A program made the position numbers and the translations under genes. The notes under the pieces were generated by a model. The model was not told the DNA's origin, ran no database searches, and saw only the letters and a list, made by a program, of their open reading frames with translations. DNA of 64,000 bases, taken from contig OW240916.1 in the NCBI GenBank assembly GCA_933207985.1, forward strand, positions 80,305,584-80,369,583, read 5' to 3'. This DNA comes from Pelobates cultripes. Its lineage: Eukaryota > Chordata > Amphibia > Anura > Pelobatidae. Positions 36,538 to 48,055 of the stretch are shown here, piece after piece (the stretch's first letter is position 1; every line of letters begins with the position of its first letter).

Positions 36538-36619
36538 CTTAACCCCTTAAGGACCAAACTTCTGGAATAAAAGGGAATCATGACATGTCACACATGTCAT
36601 GTGCCCTTAAGGGGTTAAG
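36538..36619. repeat. Small palindromic MITE with TTAAGG ends
   Basis: CTTAACCCCTTAAGGAC at the left is mirrored by CCCTTAAGGGGTTAAG at the right. The interior has GACATGTCACACATGTCATG, itself partly palindromic. About 80 bp, with no coding capacity. It resembles tiny frog MITEs with TTAA-type targets; the family name is not known to me. Confidence 0.75.
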
Positions 36620-37912
36620 AAACAAACATAATAGCCAATAGAAGACTTATGTTGTATGTTTTGTGATTTGGACTTGCAGCCAGCAGTCATATGGTTTTAA
36701 ATTAAACCCTCAGTGGCGTGGGAGTTAATTATGTGATGCTTGTTCAGCAGTTGCTTGCCAGATGCCACCTTAAAATGCCCCCCCAAAAAAGTATATAAAT
36801 TCAAAAATACCTCCTTTATACCTCCACCAGCCATGCCACGGGTGGGGGAATGTCTATTAACCGGTGGCTGCTCACAGTAATTAAAAACTAGCAAATGGTC
36901 TGCTATTGCTCCCTGGTTGCTAAGAAAGCATCACAACTGGTCACCCCCTGGGTGGGGGCTTAAAATTAAATAATGGGTGTGGACAGATCACAGTTTAGTG
37001 TTTCCCCCACTTAATCGTTAGAGCCCCTCATGGGTTTTTGTTATTTTTCCCTAGTACCCTGTCTACCACTATTATTTATTATTAAGCCCACAACCAATGC
37101 CGAAAGGGTGGACCTGTTCCAGGTTTCCACTGATATTTTATAGGGCATATCCTTATGCTGTAGGGTCTTTCTCAGCAACTGAGCACCAATGTTTACAGTG
37201 AACAGCCTCTATCTTCTCACTGTTGTGAAAACATGACCTAATCAAGTTTTTTTTTTTTGTTTTTTTTTAACCTCCCTTATACTCATTGGTGGCCATATTG
37301 AATCATATATGCTTTATTTATTTATTTATTTCTGTCAATGTGTCAGCTGGCTAGCAAGAACTGGCCAGTCCCCACATGCTGGCCTGTGTTTTGGTACAAA
37401 ATATTTAGTTTGAATCATTGTGTTATGGACGAAATTTAGATGAATCCAAATGCCACATGGATGAAATTCAGTTTGTCCGAATCAAACTTTTTTTTTTTTT
37501 TTTTTTGTACTTCTTCATTGATTTAGACAAACCAAACTTTTTAGCCATGCACAAGTCTACTTTTTCTACTGTATTTCTAGTAGATTTTTTATTTTTTATT
37601 TTTTTTTAACGTGCAGAAAATCTGACAAGGTAAAACACAGTTTATGAAGTACTGCGTGATATTGCAAATATGATTTCGGATGAGCAACAATACATTATAC
37701 CAAAATAATAATAATTTGCCTAGTGGAAAGAGCACCTGTAGTTAGGGGAGAAACTAAAAACTCACCAAGTAGCTAATGAACCATGAAATAAGCTTGAAAT
37801 TATAAACTGGGTATAGAAATAGGCAGCTAATTGATCGATGTATATTATTATGTTGAGATCGGATATAATCCGATATGAAACTGATTTATAAATAGAAGAC
37901 CTACGGCATATA
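36620..37912. other. Intron sequence with T-runs and unclassified repeats
   Basis: Includes CCACCCGTGG-like hairpin sequence near 36830-36850, CCCCCTGGGTGGGGG near 36943-36957, T-runs near 37245-37270 and 37485-37506, and a TTTA repeat near 37313-37331. No gene seen. Confidence 0.45.
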
Positions 37913-39619
37913 GAGTGCATTCAGAAATTATTCAGACCCCTTCATTTTTTTTCACAGTTTTTTTATGTTGCAGCCTTTGCTACAATTGTTTAATTTTTTT
38001 CACCTTAATCTACATTCAGTATCTCATAATGACAAAGAAAAAAAAAAAAGATCTGTATACCATTGCAAAAACTGAAAAATCACATGAGATAGGTATTCAG
38101 TCCCTTAAAGGAATAATATAACGCTGAGAATATACACCTAGATTCCTAGTGTTATAGTTTCACTGTCCATTGTTCTATATTTGTGCATGCCTCTTCCCCA
38201 TGTGAAATAAAAGTTTTACTTATCTTTTTACAGCACTGAGGCACCCTTAGTGATGATTGCCTACTGCAGTGTCATCAAGGAGGTATGGCCTCTTCTGTTA
38301 TGGTTTAATCTAATGCTCCTCACTGGGGACCTAATGTGCATGCAAAGCATTATATTTGCTATGGGCTTCTGCATCACATGACTGAGCTTTGTTCAGTCAC
38401 TGTAGCAGATGTGCCTCTAGTAGCTGTCAGCATGACAGCCAGAAGAGGCAGATTTAACCCTGCAATGCAAACATTGCAGTTTCTAAAAAATTTTTTAAAA
38501 AGGTCAGTGCCCCTGCACCCATACCACTTCATTAGGATGATGGGATGAAGTGGTTTGGGTGACTTTAGTGTCTCTTTAACTCATTATTTGGTTAACGCAT
38601 CTTTGACAGAGAGTACAACCTTAGGGTTTCTTGAGTATCATACAAGAAGCTTTGCACACTTCGATTTAGATAGTATTTGTCTTTCATCTTTGCAGGTCCT
38701 CTCGAGCTCTGGGCGTCTGTGGACCGCCAATTTCAGATCTTTCCAGATATTTTAGATTGGGTTCAGGTTTAAGCTCAAGCTCTGCTACTCAAGGGACATT
38801 TACACAGTTGTCCCTCAGTCATTCTTAAATTGTCTTGGCTGTGTGCTCAGGGTTATTGTCCTGTTGGAAGTTTAACTTAAGGCCCAGTCTAATGTTCTGA
38901 GGCATCTGGACCAGGTTTTCATTAAGGATATTTCTGTATTTTGCTGCATTCAGCTTTCCCATAACCCTTTCCAGTCTGTTCTGCTAAAAATACCCCCAAA
39001 AAGCATGATGCTTCCACCACCACACTTCACTATTAGAATGCTATTTTCCAGATAAAGGACAGATCAGTGGAGTGTTGAAGAGATTTTTCCTATCACCACA
39101 GATCATCTCTGGAGCTCACCTAGAGTGACAATCTGGTTCTTGGTTACTTCTTATAGCAAGGCCCTTCTCCCCAGATTGCTTAGTTTGGTCAGGTGGCCAG
39201 CTCTAAGAAGAGACCTGGTTGTTCCAAACGTCTTCCATTTAAGAATTATGGAGGCCTCTGTGTTCTTCAGAAGTTTCAATGCAGTCTTGCCCAGATCTAT
39301 GTCTTGACACAATTCTGACTCTGAGCTCTGCAGGCAGTTCTTTTGACCTCAAATGCTTACTTTGTGCTCTAAAATGCATTTACAGCTGTGATACCTTATA
39401 TAGATAGGTGTGTGCCTTTCCAAATCCAATCAATTGAATTTGCCACAGGTGGATTCCAAAATGTAGAAACATCTCCAATATGATCCAGAAATAGAATACG
39501 TCTGAGCTAAATGTCAAGTGGCATAGCAAACGGTCTGAATACTTTTGTCATAGTAAAATTTCCGTTTTTTTAAGGCTGCAGCATAAAAATTAAGGGGTCT
39601 GAATACTTTCTGAATGCAG
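37913..39619 (-). mobile_element. Decayed Tc1-like transposon interrupted by a T2-like MITE
   Basis: Flanked by TA (37911-37912 and 39620-39621). The ends are inverted repeats: GAGTGCATTCAGAAATTATT at the left against the reverse of ACTTTCTGAATGCAG at the right, both followed inward by the CAGACCCCTT box common in fish and frog Tc1 elements. The - strand shows transposase scraps, for example the Gly-rich linker read through AGCATGATGCTTCCACCACC near 39003. A TTAA-flanked MITE (38105-38579) is nested inside. Multiple stops. Confidence 0.88.
38105..38579. repeat. T2-like MITE nested in the Tc1 remnant
   Basis: Starts TTAAAGGAATAATATAACG and ends TTTAGTGTCTCTTTAA, with TTAA at both ends. Internal motifs (GCCTCTAGTAGCTGTCAGCA, AACCCTGCAATGCAAACATT) are shared with the MITE at 7083. 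Confidence 0.8.
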
Positions 39620-39621
39620 TA

Positions 39622-42079
39622 TGAATGAAATATGAGGAACATTTAAAGTGTAATAGCCAAATACTTGTACCATTTAACAATTGTATAAGGAGTATTTTGT
39701 CTTTAACCACAACTTTTTTCCAGATGTTGTGGGAGTTTGATTTTCATGCAATGTGCAATATAAAGCTAGTTAAAATGAATCCTCATTTGGTGGAGCAACC
39801 ACCATTGTTAAATCAATTGTCTCATATAGGTCCATTTTGAAACATTATCTAGTAGATATGGCCGCCACAAATGCAGGAAGATGACAGATCCACCCGAAGA
39901 AAAAAAATGTCATTAGTTTCTTTGGGGAAAGTATAAACTTCATGTAAACAATGCATGCTTTCTCTCTTGTCACCTCTGTGCTTTTTAACTAAAAATAGAA
40001 GGGGAAAAAAAACCCCAAACCAAAAATACCCAAGTGACAGGTCCTCTAATAAATCAAGATGCTGCAAATGTCATAGATACACTAAGGGATTCAGTTGTTT
40101 GAAAGACCCTGAAAAGGTAACTCCAGCGCCAGAAGCAAAACTAATTTGCCCAAAGTGCAACAAAGCTTATTACTGCTGTCTTAGTATTTTATGTGCAAAG
40201 TATAGTGGGCGCATTAAGTGATCACTGTCCATGGTACTGATAGTCTTTGTGGACACGCAAATCAGTCTTACTGATGTCTACAGGTAGGATATATCTGTGT
40301 GTTTCATTTCAGATATAAACAAACACTGTTAAGAGACTTCACAGAGCCTGTATCAAGGAGCACAAATCCATACAAAAGGTTAGGAGCCATTGGTTAAATT
40401 CTGATTTGCTCTGGATTTTTTAAGGAATTCAGTCTATGGACTGCATAATCCAGAATAATACAGACTGTATAATTCGGATTAGAAGCTAATGCCAAAGATC
40501 AGCGCTACACACCACAAACCGAGACATGTTGAGGGTATAAAAACTGGTTTGAAAACAATATTTTCTTACTGAGATCCTTAGATAAAACACCAGTCCAATG
40601 TTTGAGATCTATATTGATCCATTTTTTGGATGAAAAGTAAAGTGTTTACAATGCAGCATGTAGAGAAGTACTTATGCGGGGAGCAGTAAAAGGTTTGTTT
40701 AGTTATTTTTTTTATTTGCTTTGTTTTGTTTATCTATTTCTATTTGCATTTTATTTCATTTTCTTTGAATTTCTGGAATGATTTTTATGTGCACTTTTTG
40801 TTTCTCATCATTTAACCTTTAAAGTGCATTTTTAGTCCATAAACTTGTGGATTTTTTTTTATATATATATATATCTTACAAGTAATAATACAAGCTTAGC
40901 AAACTTCCAATAAAATAAGTCTAGCAGGCTAGCATTTCAGCTTGAAAATGTTCTTGATAGAAACTGCCAAACACGTGCCAAAAATACTTTGCACTGAAGG
41001 AATTGTTGGTGGATCAAGTGTATTATGTTCATTGTGCAATATTGTATTTGCTCCTGGAGAGTAATGATTTCTTGGGTGGATTCATTATAGCAGGGAAGTA
41101 ATTGTTTCTAATGAAAGATTGGTTAGAACTCCTGCTAATGATTGCTATCCTATGCCTCGCAGATCATTATTGGCCATTACCTCACTGCAGCCTGTTTGCC
41201 AAGGTGATCATTTGCTAAAGAAGTTAGATAAGTTTTAGGCAGCAGGTCAATGAAACTGTTAATTCAGATGCATGTTTTTCCATTTGGTCTTAATCCCTTC
41301 CTGCTGCTTCTAGGCAGACGTTATTGATACTAAGTGGCCGTTCACTCATTATAATTGAGGAATGAATCGCTTAAATTGCACTTCAACTAATTTGGGATTT
41401 GCAGGATCTAGTCTGAGTGCGTGGATTCATTTTAATGGAATGCAAGCCAAGCAACATAGCTCAAGAACACAGTTATGACACAACATTGGGCAGTGGCTTA
41501 GTTCTCCTTCACAGTACATCCAAATCTGCTTGTTTAATAGATGTTTTCATACGGCAGCATACAATATTGGCTTTTTAATCCACTGCGTGAGTTAACTATT
41601 AACAGGAACACATTGGCTAAAGGAAACAAAAATATGCTACCGCGGATTCTATTTAAAAGTTACTTTGCCATTTGAATGACTTTCTAAATCATCTATACTA
41701 TGATTGCCAAAAAACTAGCAAATACCTCAATAAAAAAATAATACTTTTGCATTAGATATTCCTACTGGTCCACATACATCCTCCAGCTGTCTATTTGCAG
41801 TGGCCAACTTAGTGGAGACCCAAATCATTTTCAGGAAGCTTAACTTTTAATCTTTCATATTTGCTTGCCATGTTTATCTGCATAATTTGTAGGTTACATT
41901 TCGATAGCTTGTATTGTTATTTACCTATATCAAAGTGCTAAAAGAAAGCCTTTGTTGCTTATAACCATAGTATTTGGGTTTGCTCACAAAACACTGTGGA
42001 TTTAGGTTAGTTGACATGATGGAGGTCAAAATAGCAGATTTGGGGGGAGAAAAGTTGCAAATTCAGCTATATTTTCAAA
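39622..42079. other. Intron sequence, largely repeat-free; candidate conserved block 41000-41460
   Basis: Includes a copy of the GTGACAGGTCCTC repeat near 40036 and a TA run near 40860-40874. From about 41000 to 41460 there is complex sequence with several homeodomain-type TAAT cores (CTAATGATTG, CATTATAATTGAGG) and no repeat signature. ORF 39955-40221 is cysteine-rich near its end (CPKCNKAYYCC) but short and unsupported. No gene called. Confidence 0.4.
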
Positions 42080-42310
42080 TAGAAACATAAAATGTGACGG
42101 CAGATAAGAACCATTTGGCTTTCATAAGTCCCTGGCCTTATCTTATAGCTAGGATAGCCTTATGCCTATCTCAGGCATACTTAAACTCCTTTACTGTGTT
42201 AACCTCTACCACTTCAGCTGGAAGGCTATTCCATGCATCCACTGCCCTCTCAGTAAAGTAATATTAAATTAAATTATTTTTAAACCTTTGCCCCTCTAAT
42301 TTAACACTAT
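42080..42310 (-). mobile_element. CR1 3' end fragment, reverse strand
   Basis: The + strand starts AGAAACATAAAATGTGACGG, the reverse of the CR1 tail (CCGTCACATTCTATGTTTCT). Further in, TTAACCTCTACCACTTCAGC and AAGGCTATTCCATGCATCC match the reverse of the C-terminal coding part at 23640-23710. Strongly 5'-truncated. Confidence 0.88.
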
Positions 42311-43030
42311 TGCAAAATTATTTATTTTTATTTTTTTAGAAAAAAGGTGTGCCATTCAGGGGGTAGAGTTTGACTGCCTTACTCCAAGAAAGGAGCTTTG
42401 CAAATTCAGTTGATATATTGCCTATTGTTAGTCCAGTGAGACTAATTTCAGGAACAAGACTAAAATAATTTCAGAATGGAAAGATCCTTTGCTTTCTCCA
42501 CCAAATTTCAAGCAACAAACTTACAGTAATACTCCATTATTGGTGCCCTGAAAATGTGGGATGTTATTTTACTCTGGAAACACAACTTATCCTTCTGGTG
42601 TCTGTGGTTATTTAGTCTGTGCCACAATCTAATAGACTCCTGAATATGGCAGCTATGCCGAAAATGGTGGTGGATACAGCACCAGCCCATGGCCCTTCAC
42701 AATTGGTGGATAGGCTAACTGCACTTAAGTGTCAGTTTCTCAGACACATATCTTGCAGAGGAAATTCTAGAAAAATCATCTGCTGGTGACCAGATTGTTC
42801 TCTATGGCAAATGCCACTGTGATTGCATTGGATGAACTGCCTTTACTTTTCATCCGTGCCTATTTTAGAAACGACTTCAGCGTTTTTCTGGACTGTCCCC
42901 TCTCTTTATTTTTTATTTTTTTTTTATGCCATTTTTCTCATGACAGGGCTTGACAAATGCCAGGTCACCATGGCAACTAGCCTGGCGCCTGGGAGTTTAT
43001 CAGCCCGATCAACAATGCACCAATGCATTG

Positions 43031-43063
43031 GTGTGTATGTGTGTATGTATATGTGTATGTATG

Positions 43064-43097
<34 letters not shown>
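43031..43097. repeat. TGTATG / TA microsatellite
   Basis: Compound run of TGTGTATG-type repeats passing into pure TA repeats. The ORF ending in YIYIYIYI (42823-43098) runs into it and is an artefact. Confidence 0.9.
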
Positions 43098-43099
<2 letters not shown>

Positions 43100-43282
43100 G
43101 ATTAAGATTAATTGTTAGGAGTCAGGGATCAAATGTTGATCTTATTTACAGATCAAGTGAAGTGACCAATAGAGGGAAAAGAGGAGAATCAGTAAAACAA
43201 CTATAATTCCATGCAGGATTTTTCTAGACACATTGACTTCACTGAGTGTGCTAGAGGCATTTTCCTAGTGTGTGGCAAACAG

Positions 43283-43660
43283 AATTAGTTACTAAAGTGA
43301 ACTCAAGATGAATTTCAAATTTAAAGGGACACTATAGGTACCTAGACCACTTCATCTCATTGCAGTGGTCTGGGTGCAGTGTCCCCGTCCCCTTAACCCT
43401 GCAATGTAAATCAATGCCGTTTTTGATAAACTGCAGTGATTACTTTGCAGGACTAAGACTGACTCCAGTGACTGTCTGTCAGGGAGGGGGCAGTGGGCAT
43501 TATAGTGTTAGGAATCTAGATTTGTATTCCTAACACTTTAGAATTCCTTTAAGGTCAAAATAGCTGAATGCTTCTCTGTCAGTTATGATTTTAGTTAAGC
43601 TACATGGCCTTAAATTTCAAACTCACGTTAAATTCTCACTTTAGTAAATAACCCTGTAGA
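43283..43660. repeat. Foldback MITE (TTTAGTAAATAACCC family) split by a T2-like MITE
   Basis: The left end TTAGTTACTAAAGTGAACTC and the right end AATTCTCACTTTAGTAAATA are inverted. The family recurs at 56450-56607. The T2-like MITE (43321-43552) sits inside with duplicated TTAA, giving a clear insertion order. Confidence 0.7.
43321..43552. repeat. T2-like MITE, short form
   Basis: Starts TTAAAGGGACACTATAGG and ends ACTTTAGAATTCCTTTAA. TTAA on both sides. Internal CCACTTCATCTCATTGCAGT / GTGGTCTGGG hairpin. 232 bp. Confidence 0.85.
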
Positions 43661-45805
43661 TTATCAATATATAGTATTTAAGGTGTTTTTTTTTAACTGG
43701 AAGATAGAAAGTTCCTCTTTTTTGGAGTGTGGTATTCAGTAACAAATGAAAAAACAAAGGTTCATCTTGCCTAGCCATTGTTTATTGTATCGTGAGACTA
43801 GGTTTAGCTTTCTACTGTATCCAGTTAGCAGCTACTGCCAGAGGTACTTGATACAACTTTGAGTGAGAGCTTTGAGATTGGCAGGCATTTTGTCATTGAT
43901 TGTTACGTAAGACTAGGTTACCAATGTACGGTTTGGGTTTTTTCTTCTTTTTTTCCCAGAGTGTGTTTAATACAGTGCATGCTGTACAGGTGTGCAAGCA
44001 GTGAAGCAATGTGCAGTGTTTCTTAACATTAAACACAGAGGGCTACCCACACATCGTTTAACGTATTTATTTGCTATGCAATTTGGCTGAGCTAAATAGT
44101 GGCATTAACAAAATTTAGCTGAACGAAAAAAAAAATCACAAATTTTTACCCTGCACATATCTACAGATTCGGGAGTTGTACGCGAATACAGTAACACTAC
44201 TATCTTAGTCTTGTAGCTGAAATCTAGGTTTTCTCAGACCAAGCCACAGTTGTTTCCAAACTTCCAACTGACTTTTTTTTGTGGTTTAGTGTTCTTTTCC
44301 TGTTCTTAGCTGAACTAAATAAACTTTCTGTGATCGTAGGTAACTGTATGTACCAAGTAATGTGCATTCAGCTCTCTACTTTTTGGAATGATAGTCTAGT
44401 TAAGCACTGGTTTTAATTCTGGAAATATTTCAAATTTAATTTTGTGTTGGAGTTTCCTACCTTTTTATATTGTATTATGCAATGTTGTATTTAAATTGCT
44501 GCTAATGCAAATAATCAAGTGGTTTTCCTTTCTTCCTAAGAGCAATACACATTTTAAGCAATAAACTGTGACACTGCGAGCATATTCTCCACACCTGCAT
44601 GTGTCCAAGGACTTGGCGTTGCCGTCACAGGTCGTATTCGCCAGAGTTCTTATTAAGTTCCATAAATGCAGAGGAAAAAGCCGTGTCAATGGCTTTTTCA
44701 TCTAAAGCCCAACATGGTCTTCTCATAAAGCATGTAAAATTTAATTTAATTTGCTCTAATTTGTCAATAGAAAGATACATCACAGATAAGAAGCATTTCA
44801 TTTCTAATGATAGTCAGAACTACGCCTAATTAAATGCCCTTTAATTTTGATTTAAAATCTCATCACATTTTATTACAAGTCTGTCTACCCTTGTCCATTT
44901 GTATGCCTGTCTTACACATTCTTAAGAAAAAAATCGCAGTAAAAGCCCTATTTAAATTATTGGATCATGAAAGCAGACCATGACCCATGGCTTGATTTGT
45001 CAGGTATCTGGGATCATTGTGTTGTATGGGTGTAAGGAGATTGTTAGTTTTGTTTTTTTTGTTGTCTTTAGAATCCTGGAATCTCCCTGCATTCACACTG
45101 TATATTGTGTATCCAAGCCGCTTTTTCTTGCAGCTGCTTTTTGGAGGTGGACAGGTCACTGTATCTGTGTCACTGCTGAGATAAAAACATTTGTCTTCAA
45201 CATATCTATCTGCAGCAGTCCTACAGGCAAACCCAAAGTGGACACTAGAAACTGCTCAATAATGCTTCCTTTATATTTGCAATTAAAAACACTGTTCCTG
45301 TGCCCTGCCATGAGCTACCCACTGATTTATGACAATTTGTCAGGGGTTCCCAAAAGTTAGATCCCCAGATGTTGTAGAACTACAATTCCCTTGATGCTTT
45401 GTGTGTCTTTGGAATGCCTCTAGAATGACAAAGCATCATAAAAGCTGTAGTTTGGGGATCTATCTTTTGGGCGCCCCTGCATTAGGTTATCCCTATCATA
45501 TTTCATTTATATCAGGACATAATATGACCCTCCTACCTTGAAAATTGTCACATTCTCTCAGCTTATGTAGTGACTTCACAATAAGGGTATGCACTTCCCT
45601 CATGATTAGTTTTTGAATAACCAACTACAATTTCATGAATTTATGCAGCCTATGCCACACGTTGTTCAGCCTCTATTCTATCTATAAGGTGATGGTGCCA
45701 CAGCTCAGAGAATTAAGTAAGTCAATCAAAAACACTGAATAAAAGCAATATCAACTTGGGAGGCAGAATCAAGAACCTTCAAGTACCTTCGATCAGTTAG
45801 CATGA
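43661..45805. other. Intron sequence; candidate conserved block 44450-44960 and a small foldback at 45347-45479
   Basis: The section 44450-44960 is AT-rich, complex, and dense in TAAT/ATTA cores (AAATTTAATTTAATTTGC, TTTCTAATGATAGTC, CTAATTAAATG) without repeat features. At 45347-45479 an imperfect inverted repeat (CAGGGGTTCCCAAAAG ... CTTTTGGGCGCCCCTG) with TAGAACTACAATTCCC inside looks like a hAT-type MITE, but no 8-base target repeat is evident. ORF 44980-45360 has no recognised domain. Confidence 0.45.
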
Positions 45806-46127
45806 TTAAAGGGATTCTATAATGTTAGCTCCGCCTCCTCTCACGTCAGCGGACGTGGGTTAAAGCAAATATGCGGCAAGTACCACAAGCACATTAGGTC
45901 CTCCCCATAGGAGAGCATTGCCTCAATGGGGATTTCACTGATGCTGGCTGTCCTCATACAGAGCATGAGGATGTCAAGCATAATTTAGGCGTCCTGGAGT
46001 CTGTTAACATCAAGGAAGTCTAATTAACAGTCACAAGAGGTTGTCTTAGTCCTGCAAGGTAACCATTGGAGTTTCTTTATAAGCTCAATGAGCTAAAGTG
46101 GTCTGGGTGCTTATATGATCCTTTTAA
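45806..46127. repeat. T2-like MITE
   Basis: Starts TTAAAGGGATTCTATAATG and ends TATATGATCCTTTTAA, with TTAA on both sides. Contains the AAAGTGGTCTGGGTGC phrase common to the other copies. Diverged in the middle. Confidence 0.8.
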
Positions 46128-47656
46128 TATATTATTTAAAAAAATGAACAAAGACTGTACATTGAACATATTAAAAGATTATTATACTGTGATCATGAGT
46201 TAAGAATACACAGACTTTTTCCCCCTTGTTTTGTAATGCATTATCTTCACCATCTCCCGCTTTGTGGGCAACACAATTTGCCCGTCAAGTATGCTAAAAT
46301 AGTCACATATATACACCAATATATTAAACTGGCCTTGTATGTATAAGTCACTTTTACCTTAAAAATGTTTGTTAAGCCCTGCCTTTATAGTTGCTAATTC
46401 AAGAGCGGTAATTGCAAGTTATAGCTTGCTTGTACTTTTGTATGCTAGTCAAGAACATATTTTCAAATGTAAAAGAAATAATTCACCTATTGGGAGAAAT
46501 TATCATGATATGTCTCCTCCATAATTATGAATTCTCCATGCAAGTTATATTTCATAGAATGCTTTATGATGCAATATCCTGAAAGACATTTGGGACAAGA
46601 AATTTTAATTTTTCACAAAGTTGATGGGTATATTTTTTATGTATCTTGGGAGTCCAGGAGGTATAATTTCCTTTTTATATTGCAATTCAGCAATGTAAAA
46701 TTATAAAAGTTCCATGTCAATTAAGTTGTTACAATAGACCTCCCATGTATGTTAAAACCCCTGTATGGAGTCTTCCGTTAACATTTTTAATATACAGTAT
46801 GTCGATCCCTTGACCAAAGACTTTTTAACAGAAGCCTGTGTAAATTAAATGTCACAATTAAATGTCAGTCTCATACTTTTTTCTGTGTAGTTGATTGGCA
46901 GTTGTTTTTTGTTTGTTTTATTTAAATAAATGGTAGGTCTGTAGCTTGAAACCACAAAGCGAGAGAGAGAGCTAGCAAATGATTTACCAATTAACACTTT
47001 GGTATGAAAAGCAGAAAGAATGCAAGCATCTACAGTAGTATGAATCTAATGACATTAAAAGTTTAGAAATGGCAAAATTGTCCGGTAAACAAGATGCTGT
47101 TTTCGCAAATCAAAGGCTTTGTCATTTACACTGTCTAAGAGTCCACCATTGGTAATCTATTCTGTGCTATTGACAATGTTCTCACCAACATTTTTGCTTG
47201 CTCCAAAGAGCTGCAGTGACAATGCTTGCAAGATCTCTCTCAACCAGTAGTGTCTGAGTAAAGACTATGGAACGTCTCCTTTAGAATTGTTAGTGTAACT
47301 GCTGTTCTAAGATTAATTACTCCTACTGTTTCATGTATCCACTTCTTGGCCACAATGGCTCATTTGAGAGACTCAAGGAAGAATGAACCACTGTATGTAT
47401 GTTTGAATATGTTGTCTATGAGTTTCTATATTAGTTTAAAATGGATAGTTAGTTGAATGTCTATGAAGTCGGAAAGTGTTTAATGTTTCAATGTTTAATA
47501 AATCTGAGGTACAATGCGAAACGTGTCTGATATTAAAACATAAAGATAGAAGGGAATATTTGGTTATTTATGAATATGTCTACTGCATCTAAGTGTTAAG
47601 ACCTAATAACTCTCAATACATCTTAGTAATGTATATTTCAGAGCTAAAGTCTGTAT
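46128..47656. other. Intron sequence, no recognised repeat; possible conserved segments
   Basis: Complex AT-rich sequence, for example 46380-46570 (CATAATTATGAATTCTCCAT) and 46840-47260 (GTCAATTAAGT-like and TAAT-rich). No ORF of note and no transposon signature. Such stretches in an intron of a developmental cofactor gene are plausible enhancers, but nothing here proves it. Confidence 0.4.
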
Positions 47657-48055
47657 TTAAATGGCCACTATAGACACCCAGACATCTTCAGCTCATTGAA
47701 GTGGTCTGGGTGCAATGTTCCAGGTCCCCTAACCCTGCCAAGGTAATTATTGCAGTTTTTAATTAACTGCAATAATTACCTTTGAGAGTTAATTCCAGCG
47801 CTAGTGACGGTCTACCAGACAGCCACTAGAGGGACTTTCTGGACGTCCTCACGCTATGCATGAGGACATCCAGCATCAGGTAAAGCTCCATAAGAAAGCA
47901 TTATACATGCTTGCCTACGGCAGAAATACTAATACGAGCGCAGCCATAGCCACATACGCACATTAGGTTTTCCCTGCCAGCATGGCTAAATCAAGGGAAG
48001 AGAGGTGGATGTGATGGAGGAAGGCACTATACGGATCTGTAGTGCCAGGAAAACA
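47657..48055. repeat. T2-like MITE, degenerate right end
   Basis: Starts TTAAATGGCCACTATAGACA. Internal GAAGTGGTCTGGGTGC and the palindrome GGTAATTATTGCAGTTTTTA / AACTGCAATAATTACC fit the family. The right end near CACTATACGGATCTGTAGTG is not closed by TTAA. Confidence 0.65.

Noticed and set aside
39955..40221. ORF with a Cys-rich end (CPKCNKAYYCC) resembling a zinc finger
   Set aside because: Too short and isolated. The start lies in an A-rich run next to a dispersed repeat.
45347..45479. Inverted repeat CAGGGGTTCCC...GGGCGCCCCTG as a complete hAT element
   Set aside because: Noted within the intron entry only, because the flanks (AATTTGT and CATTAGG) show no 8-base target repeat.
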